Shown here piece after piece: positions 56,053 through 64,000 of a DNA stretch of 64,000 nucleotides. The notes beneath the pieces are model-generated. The model saw nothing but the letters and a program-made list of their open reading frames with translations, had not been told where the DNA came from and searched no databases. The position numbers and the translations under genes were made by a program. The stretch is from Lutjanus erythropterus (Eukaryota; Chordata; Actinopteri; Lutjaniformes; Lutjanidae): assembly GCA_020091685.1 (NCBI GenBank), contig CM034603.1, forward strand, positions 22,376,595-22,440,594, written 5' to 3'. The first letter of the stretch is position 1. Each line of letters opens with the position of its first letter.

Positions 56053-59000
56053 ATTGGTCACAATAACAAGGCAGATACCAAACTTCTGAGGAGAGCAAAG
56101 TCATGACCCTCCCTACCTTGCCTCTGATTGGCCTACCCTGATATTCTTACCCTAACCCATCACTCCTCATGCCTAAACCCAACCAACCACACCGACACAG
56201 GCAACTAACACTAGCCAAACAGAGGCAGAGCAGGTCATGATTTTGTCCTCCTGGGAAATTTAGCATCTGGAGACCGTTCAAGATCAAACTGCACATTTTG
56301 GAATGACCTTTTTTCGATGGATTATTCTGGCAAAGAAGAAGTGCTAGTTAACGTGGATTTTAACAAATTTGTGAACAAAATCAAAACCTTTTGTGTGCAC
56401 AGAAAAGTCTTATATTTATTACTTAAATGAAAAAAAGGGTTTATTTTAGATTTTTGTGAGAATATGACTCTTAGCTGCTGTTTATACAACAGAACAATAT
56501 AACTGAAAGGAAGTGGGAGAAAGTTAATATTCAATTCGGAACAGAATAGGGAGTATATCAAATGAAATAAATTAAACAATATCTATAGTTATTTATGTAA
56601 ATATACACATAAATGCTGTTGAAATAATTCTGTAGTGCATTTTTCAAATTTGTGCGTGAGGTAATGTGAACAGCAGCTGATGAAAAAAGCTGTTTTATAT
56701 ACTACAAGTGTTGCTGGAGGTTCATCTCTTGAGTCCTTTTTCTCTTCTCCGTGCATCTTCAACGTAGGTGATGTTGTGTGAGAAACTCCTAATCCGTTTC
56801 TACAGTAAGGCATGAAGAGGAGTGTGATCAGCTGGAGAAATAATAATCTGATTAATCAGTAATAAACACAATCATTAGTTGCAGCCTTACATGCCTGTAA
56901 GTAACAGTCTAGCTTTCTACAATAAGTTTATTTCTTAAAAGTCAGTGTCAAATGAAATGTGTATTTGTGGCTTGAAGAAACCTGATTTCTTCTTCTCTTT
57001 CTTTTTTTTTTTTGCCATGTATACAACCATGTAACCACTAATTGTGTTTTTTACATGTACACATGAGCATGACAAAGACTTCAGACAGGGAAAGCATCAC
57101 AGTGAGGGCAGACACTGGCTAGTCACTGAGCAGATGGTGTAAAGTGGATTTCTAAAGCTTTTTTCTCTGGAAATGATGCTTTTAGAGTGTACCAAAACAG
57201 TAAAGTTGTGGCTAAACAGATAAACAATGAGCTGAAACTTATTATGAAGCACTGCAAAGCTGAGGGAAGCAGAACATTCAGCTGGTAACTCTCTGGTTCA
57301 TCAATACGAGCGATGCCTTTCACAATACACATAATGTCATTTGATACATTAAATCACTAAAAATAGTGATTATAGTCACTTTAATAGTAAAACACTCCCC
57401 CTTTCATCAACTCTCCCTGACAGTTCCTGAACAGACCCACACAAAAAGGCCAACAACGCATGTTAAAGCTTGTGCAGTAGTATGCCAGTAAAGCCAGAGA
57501 AACATATCTTTTTATTATTATTAATTGTTATTTATAATGCCTAATCATTATTGAAAGATGCTACTTCTACTGTTACAAAGTACAGATGGACAAATCACAT
57601 CTCACTAAATGGAAAGAAAATTAACCAAGAATGGACCTCAGGGGGGATTTATGACTAATAATAATCCATTACACAGCTGTACTGTTTCATCCTTTAATGA
57701 ATCACAGTGTTAATCTGTCTTCTATGCAGGATTTATCACCAGCGACAGACAGCACGTCAATGTCTCAATCTACGCACACATTCACAAACGCTTGTCTGGC
57801 ATTTAAGTAATGTGTGCTAGTGGAAGACAGAGTGTTAAAAAAAAACAATAAAAAACAATCCCGTCATACCAGTTTCACGTGGATAAACATCACGCTTCAT
57901 GGTAGCGTCATCTGATCAGAACTGATGTTTCCTCTGCTGCTTGTTTTTCAGGTTTCAAACTTATGTTAGAGAAAGTAAGCTGGTAAGTTGAGATAAATGG
58001 CATATCAGAACATTTCAAGGCTCCGTTCAAACTCATAAGCCCACGCAAACACAAGGCACTCTGCGAGATTAAATGTGACATAAAACAAAGCCCCGACTGT
58101 GACTAAGAATCCTCCACACATCTACTGTAAATACAGATGTAAATATAAAAACTTTTTTCCCTGCAGGGCTCTCATGATTGAAGGTCATGAAGTTGTTTTT
58201 TAAGCACTTCAGACTGTGCCAACCTTTTTTTTTTTCCAGAGTTGTCGAGCCTGTGATTGCAGAGACGGGCACGAAGGTAGTGGGAGTGACATGGTTTGGT
58301 TTGGGATGCTGCAGCACCACAAAGAGATTAGTGACAGCAGTTCACAGCAGAGACAATCCATCAATAAACTCTCAAAATGTTCAGATCACTTGAATAAGGA
58401 CTGCAGACTTCTTTCATTCACAGGTATAGATGGGGAGGAAAAACAGTGTTTTTACAAAAACATCAAATTGCACAATATAGCTGTAAGGGATCTTGCTTGG
58501 TTAAGGTGCTTTAAATGTTATTTCTGTTGTTTACTTTGCAGATATATTAGGTCAAGTGATGATATACTGTTTTCTGTTGTGATATCTGAATGTGTCAGCT
58601 AACATAAACATTACATTATGGGTATTAGCTGGCGGTGTCATCCAGGGCAGCCTCATTATTCCTAAATACTTATCTGGTAGTGCAAAGTTTTGCCAAGTGC
58701 CAAAGTGCCTTGGTGACCAAGATTATAACTGTCACAATTATAGTTTAAAACCTGATTGGATTTTCTCTTTAATATTGACTGTTCATGACAAAACAAGCAA
58801 TAATCAGTTTAAGTTCAGAAGGTAGAGGTATTTAAAATTTCAGCTAATCTGCTTCACAAGGACTGTGTGGCTGCATCCAAAATTACAAATAGTATTGTGA
58901 GATTTTTAAGTTTGTCCAAAACCTCTGTCGGAAACCAACAATGCACAACGAGGTGCATTTTAGATCTGGGGAAATATTACAGTATACAAGTACTGGACAC

Positions 59001-59534
59001 GACACCAGCATAAATATCCCACAATACGATGCTGCAGTGATGACAACAACAACATAACAGACAAAGATGGGAAGATGCCAGGACAGCTCTGTTTAATGTC
59101 AATAATGCTTCAATTTAAATGCAAGTTAGGTTACAGGGGAAGTATATTTTTCAAATTAGTTTGTCTCTTGGCAGAGGTTGTCATGGTTACACACCTCCAA
59201 GTGGCAAGGAGGCTCTCTGCAAGTGATGTGATGCATGCTGAGCAGAGCGTCTTAAATGATACATAGTGCTTATTTACACTAAAGAATGGTGAACAATAGT
59301 ACACACTTTGGGAATGTTGTGTAGAAAATGTGATTTCAGATGTGGCAATAGTCTCCATGACATCACCCATAGTTCTCTGCAGAGCAAGTGTGAAGCTCAC
59401 AGTGTGGTGACTCTGTCCATCACCGTCCTAGCAGTGCCAGACTCAGACTCAGGAGAAATTAGCTACAGAGAACAAACCTGTTTTTTTTGTGTCAGGCTGT
59501 AAACATGTTTATTTCTGCCGTGATGTTGGGTATT

Positions 59535-59690
59535 TTAATGTGGGCTCTGTGGGAATTGACTCATTTTTGGAGCCTGAAATGGCCATTTGAGGAACTGCAG
59601 GCTTTGGCACTTCTGCGTTGGTGGCATTTTTTAGCCTCAATTGGATGTCACTTTTTCCCAGCGGAGCCCTGCCCACTACAAACCAGTGAA
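59535..59690. repeat. Dispersed repeat fragment
   Basis: GGGAATTGACTCATTTTTGG then AGGAACTGCAGGCTTTGGCA and CTTCTGCGTTGGTGGCATTT follow a text common in fish introns. Two open frames overlap it, neither of them a gene. Confidence 0.5.
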
Positions 59691-60424
59691 AGGATCCCAG
59701 ACCAAAACACAAATACAGAAAGGATAAAGAATATAATTGCCAAGCGTGTACAGTAGAGTTTTACACTCTTCAAAAAGCCATTCAGTAAATTTTGCCTGAA
59801 CTGAAATAGAAGAATGCAGTTCTGCTGAAAATCCTGGAAAATGATGATGTGAAACTTTCTAACAAACTTTTCATCACATTCCTGATCTTAAAAGGGGTTA
59901 CATAACAGGTTACATAATAAATTATATATAGATTGAGACATTTTTTTAAAGGAAAAACAAAAACAAGCACATTGCACTGCACAGACGCCTGCACTGAAGA
60001 GACAAAGCACTTCAGACTCGTTCACTCAGCATGTCTTAATTAAGTCGGCTCCTCTGGGAACACAGCAAGGATGTGCATAGATTTACAAAATGCAGCAGGC
60101 TGCAGAAACCTTATCACAACTTTCACTTTAAGTTCAGATGGACTCCTGTGACGTTCAAACTAATAACTGCGCAATTTTATGTGCAGGGTCCCATACACAA
60201 AATAACACTCAACAGTAATAAAACTACCCGTGAAGTGGTTTGTTGAAGAAGTCAAACCGAAAAAAAGAGATTGTTTTGGAGCAGACAAAAACACTTTTCA
60301 CCACTGTGGCAAGAAACTGATGTTTTAGAGAATCACTTTAGAAATTCGGCCGCTGGGCTTTAAACTAGAATCAAGAGACTGGATCATATTACACTTATGT
60401 TAACCTCCCTGTGATGGCTGCCTG

Positions 60425-60600
60425 CTCACGTTAGAATCAATTTTGAAATTCAGAAAGTACTTCATGGCCTACCACCTACGACGCTGCAGCATTTTATCCT
60501 TTTATTCTGTTTGTGCTTTTACCTGCCTCTGTTTTAGCCGCTTGCCTTATTATCTTCCTTGTATTTTCCTTTCATTATCTTCCTTTTCTAATCATCAGTG
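60425..60600 (+). mobile_element. LINE fragment (L2/CR1 type)
   Basis: CTCACGTTAGAATCAATTTT then GAAATTCAGAAAGTACTTCA and TGGCCTACCACC translates as a worn RINFEI-KVLHGLPP, the conserved C-terminal block (RIDFKILLxVxKALHGLAP) of L2/CR1 reverse transcriptases. The rest is decayed. Confidence 0.55.
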
Positions 60601-61511
60601 GCAATTTTATAATAATCATCCAAATAATGTTTCTTGAAGGTTTACAAACTAATTATTAACCATTAATAGTGTTACAAGTATCTTGTCCATTTCTCTGTGT
60701 AATGATTTCTTAAAGGTTTACAAATAATTTGGTAATCATTGACAAATACTTAATATTGTTTGTTAACAGTGAAATAACTATTAACTAAAGATTAATTAAC
60801 TATCAATTGACCATTTATTAAGGATCATTATTATAAAGTATTACCTCTAAAAACAGTTTTCACTCATTTCTAATTCTAAAATATGAATATTTTCTGGTTT
60901 TCTTAATATCTTTCTGAATATCTTTGGATTTTGGACCAGGCGTCACGATCTTGGGGATTATCTGGTCATTTTCTGTTTTATTCTGTAGTCCCAGTCCTCA
61001 TGTGTCTTGACTTTATTCCTGTCTTTGTTCCTTTTCCTGACATTTTTGATTTGCATTTGTTTTACCTGTGTTGGATTATCTCTTCGTCTATTTAGTCCTA
61101 GTGTTTCTCTCTTTCTATGTTCATTGTACTTGGGTGCGATCCTCTGTGTTTTGCATGCAATTGCATTTGTTGGACCCTGGATTTGTTTTTTTTTTTTTTG
61201 TTCCTCATTTGCCCGTTGGATTTGTTTTGTACTCTAGTTCAACCTGCTGGCCTCACCAGTAAGCTTTTTGTATATTGTTTCTTCATTAAAACACATTGGG
61301 TCCAGCATCGTGCTTGATGTCATTCATTTTGACAGCATGAACTAACCATCATTGACCCAGCAGACAGGGATCTAGATCATGAGCTTCATGACTTGTTTTC
61401 CACACTCAATGCATCCTCATGTTTCTAGCCTTTGTGTTGAAGTCTGTCACCTGTTTTATGGACCTGTACCAGCCTGCCTCTGCTTGTCTTAGGACCAGAT
61501 GAGAATCCTGA

Positions 61512-62038
61512 CGGGTGCCATGGCTCAGGAAGAAGAGTGGTCTTCTACTAATTTGGGTTCTGTCACTGGCCCCTCCAGGGAGAGTGTCAAAGTGTCCTTG
61601 AGCAAGACACTGAACTCCTAACCACTCCTGATAAGCTTGCATGAGCCTCTGTGTATGAATGTGTGTGAATGAGTCAATGTTGACATGTGTTGTTAAGTGC
61701 TTTGAGTGGTCATTAGAGATCTTGCTGCTTACTACCCCTAAAACATGCCATACTGGACACAGCGGTCTCCCTCATTTCCCTCAGTAACAGACACATGACT
61801 TGGCTGCATGTCACCGCCCCCATATGAAGGGCGACCATATAGACTTTGGATTGGTTCATCAATGGAGGTTTTTTGAACTCTCTTGTTTCTAATTGTTTGT
61901 AACCAGTTTTAGCAATGGAAGCTGGGAGACTTTCCTCAGTTCTGATTAGATTTAGATTTTCAGACTTACTTGTATGTCTATGCTATGTGTTGCTGAAAGA
62001 CTGGAAAAGTGCTATATACATGGGTCCATTTACTATTT
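61512..62038 (+). mobile_element. tRNA-derived SINE with L2-like tail, interrupted
   Basis: The head has an A-box-like GGTGCCATGGCTCAGGAAGA and a B-box-like GGTTCTGTCACT. The body includes GTGTCCTTGAGCAAGACACT and GAGCCTCTGTGTATGAATG. The conserved tail starts TTAAGTGCTTTGAGTGGTCA at about 61713 but resumes only at 61999 with GAAAGACTGGAAAAGTGCTA and ATGGGTCCATTTAC. About 285 bases between are foreign to the element. Confidence 0.7.
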
Positions 62039-63267
62039 AGGACTGTTGTTCAGTCAAACCAAGATATTTTGAGACAACATCTTGGGCTCTGGGAAGCTGT
62101 GATGGCCATTTTTCCTTTGCAATTTTCTAACATTTCATGGACCACATGATAAATCAAGAATGCACTAGTCATAAAAACTGATTAATATTGTCTGAGCACA
62201 CAAGAACTTTTCCTAACATTGGCAAAATCATCAAATCAAATAATCTCAAATAGTACAAACTATTCAGAATGTACCCTACATCACACCTTGTTCATCCTGG
62301 CAGAGTCTCTTGGAAACCTTTACAGGCTCAGCTTGTACGGAAAATAGATGGATGGAAGAATGAATATACAACAGAAAAACAGTGCAAATATAAAGTAGAG
62401 AAGTGGAATTCATGAACTGTGAACTGTGAAGAAATAAAGGAGCAGGAAAAGCGGGAGCCAGATGAGAACGCAATAAGCAGAATGTGAAAAGACAATATTC
62501 CAAAAAGAAATTGGAAAAGATATCACGCGGGAGAAAATATATGTTTTCGCAATAAAAATCCAGACACAGATTTAATTCCAGTGCGTCTGGAGTCTCAGAG
62601 TCGTTAACTGTTGTTTGCTTCACTGGCATTTTCATTTTTTCTCTCGTAGCATCGACCACAGAAAGACAGAGAGAGCGCTGACACATTAACTGCAGGCTCT
62701 GACTTCTGGAGAGCATCTGATTACATTTTCATACTTTTTAACATTAATGTGAGAGCTATCTGGAAATGATCCTTTGCATTTGATTTTAAGATTCCACCAG
62801 ATAACAGTCTTAAAGCAAACATGAATAGTCTTTCTCACAGTAACACAGTGGAGGAGTTACTCAGTATTCCCTGTGCTGCTGAGACACAGACAGATCAATA
62901 CGATTCCCACTAGAAGAGTGGGCAGCCTCATCCTGTTGGCTGCAGGAGCCGCTAGCTCTATTAGCACCTGCCTAACACATACCAAGGGTAACTCGATGCC
63001 CCTCTGAACCAAATCACACAATGTAATGAAGATCCCAGTGGTCTCCAATTAATACTCAGTCCTCCATTCTAGCAGCAACAGTCTGTGTTTCAACTTATAA
63101 AACAACCAGGAGCCTCTTGACTTTGTCTGCGTACTTCTGCTGTCTTTAGGTTGTGTGTTCAGAATGATACTGAATGTCTTTGGCCATGTTAACATGATCA
63201 ATATGCACATACTGAGTGGTGCCTGGGCCAGCATTTCTAATTTAGGCGCCATCCCCTGTCATCATTC

Positions 63268-63850
63268 AAGATTCAAGATTAATTTTATTGTCCCACAGGG
63301 TGGCTCCTGGGTGTTTCACCCATGCCGTGGCCATAAAATAGTAAATAAATTTCATATAAAGGTTCTAAGAACACCAAACTGATATGAAGGAGCAAATATA
63401 TCAGGAGTAATAATACAAACAAAGGAAGACTCTGTTTCCTAATGATCCTAAATTGCAACAGACCCACTGCAACCACAAAATAGCAGGAGGCACAATACTT
63501 GTCAAAAATACATGTCAAAACTATTCCAAAATAAATACATGTCACAGTACAGGTCTGCATTAGATATTATCGTGCTGGTGAGACTTCAGAAAACATCCCT
63601 GCTTAGTGCAGATCCCTGCAAAAATCACCACAATATGTCCTACAAGGAAATATTGTAAATCACATCACATTTGCAACACCAATCAAAAATAATCACAATT
63701 AGATCAGTCCTATCTGCCACTGTTTACAACTTTTATTGACACAGGGACGAATTAATTTTTACATTTGTTTAATTTGCTACGAAGGACCCTGAACCTTCTA
63801 CCAGAAGGCATTAGCTGATACTTGGACTGAAGAACGTGGGATGGGTCAGT
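63268..63850. repeat. Dispersed repeat, partly recognised
   Basis: CATTCAAGATTCAAGATTAA then TTTTATTGTCCCACAGGGTG at the left and CTTCTACCAGAAGGCATTAG at the right belong to a repeat I associate with fish genomes. The centre is not recognisable. Class unknown. Confidence 0.4.
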
Positions 63851-64000
63851 GACTTATTCTATTGGCTTTTCTTAATGTAGCCTGCAGTTAAATAGACTGC
63901 AAAGACATGTGCTGCAGTATTAAGGATTATTATCAGTATTTGTCTTCTTCATGAAACTTAATTAGGTAACTTCAGAGGAACAATAGAAACAATACTGACT

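Larger units (their letters stand above)
52236..64000 (-). other. AK5 upstream intron(s), open at the right edge
   Basis: I looked for the missing AK5 exons (lid of domain 1 with an NAAPLVKYF-like motif, DGFPRD motif, first P-loop) on the minus strand and did not find them. The stretch holds a GT microsatellite, Tc1-like and LINE fragments, an interrupted SINE and several worn repeats. 56094-56262 and 60640-60850 (TTAACCATTAATA-type text) also look like dispersed repeats. The rest shows nothing recognisable. Confidence 0.55.

Noticed and set aside
60440-60500. Minus-strand MKYF-like translation that could be the missing LVKYF segment of AK5
   Set aside because: The plus strand reads as an L2/CR1 reverse transcriptase remnant, and the minus frame has a nearby stop and no splice sites.
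1-64000. Search for retrovirus-like or other capsid/envelope-bearing elements
   Set aside because: No long terminal repeats, primer-binding site, or gag-, pol- or env-like frames were recognised; the mobile DNA seen is DNA transposons, LINE and SINE fragments.

Overview
The window is vertebrate nuclear DNA, almost certainly from a ray-finned (teleost) fish and probably a percomorph. It is AT-rich and intron-dominated, with GC-richer short exons flanked by GT/AG splice sites. It is full of repeats typical of fish: hAT (including Tol2-like), Tc1/mariner, TTAA-bounded MITEs, L2-type LINE fragments, tRNA-derived SINEs and many dinucleotide microsatellites. The family assignments of repeats come from memory of fish repeat consensus sequences, not from a search.

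Only one host gene can be supported: the 3' half of an adenylate kinase 5 (AK5-like) gene on the minus strand, with its stop codon at 3758-3756. Reading right to left, the exons found are 52235-52145 (end of the first adenylate kinase domain), 46211-46138 (linker), 34926-34881 (acidic linker, phase uncertain), a small exon ending at 32410 (start of the second kinase domain, beta-strand before the P-loop), 24020-23857 (P-loop and AMP-binding part), 6306-6190, 5748-5548 (core and lid) and 3821-3756 (C-terminus and stop). The exons for the N-terminal region and most of the first kinase domain were not found and presumably lie beyond base 64000. The second kinase domain keeps its overall fold signature but has lost an AMP-site arginine and the conserved aspartate of the DG(F/Y)PR motif.

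The rest is intron and 3' flank. 1-1945 is repeat-bearing 3' flank. 1946-3537 is a Tc1/mariner-like element with long inverted ends immediately beyond the stop codon; it carries the first AATAAA downstream of the stop. The 17.5-kb intron 6307-23856 holds a hAT element (7159-9199) with a second, Tol2-like hAT element (7668-8688) inside it, both with perfect 8-bp target duplications. It also holds a tandemly duplicated, partly palindromic composite unit with two minisatellites (10436-13600) and several MITEs. 24021-32409 holds L2 LINE fragments and a TTAA MITE. 32451-46137 holds a Tc1-like element, a perfect 48-bp palindrome and MITE copies. 46212-64000 holds mostly plain intron, further MITE or LINE fragments and an interrupted SINE near 61.5-62 kb.

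I found no rRNA, no convincing tRNA gene, no CRISPR array and no virus-derived element. No new multi-gene system is visible. The points most worth a second look are the degenerate catalytic residues in the kinase, the exon-phase puzzle in the linker, and the nested transposon structures.
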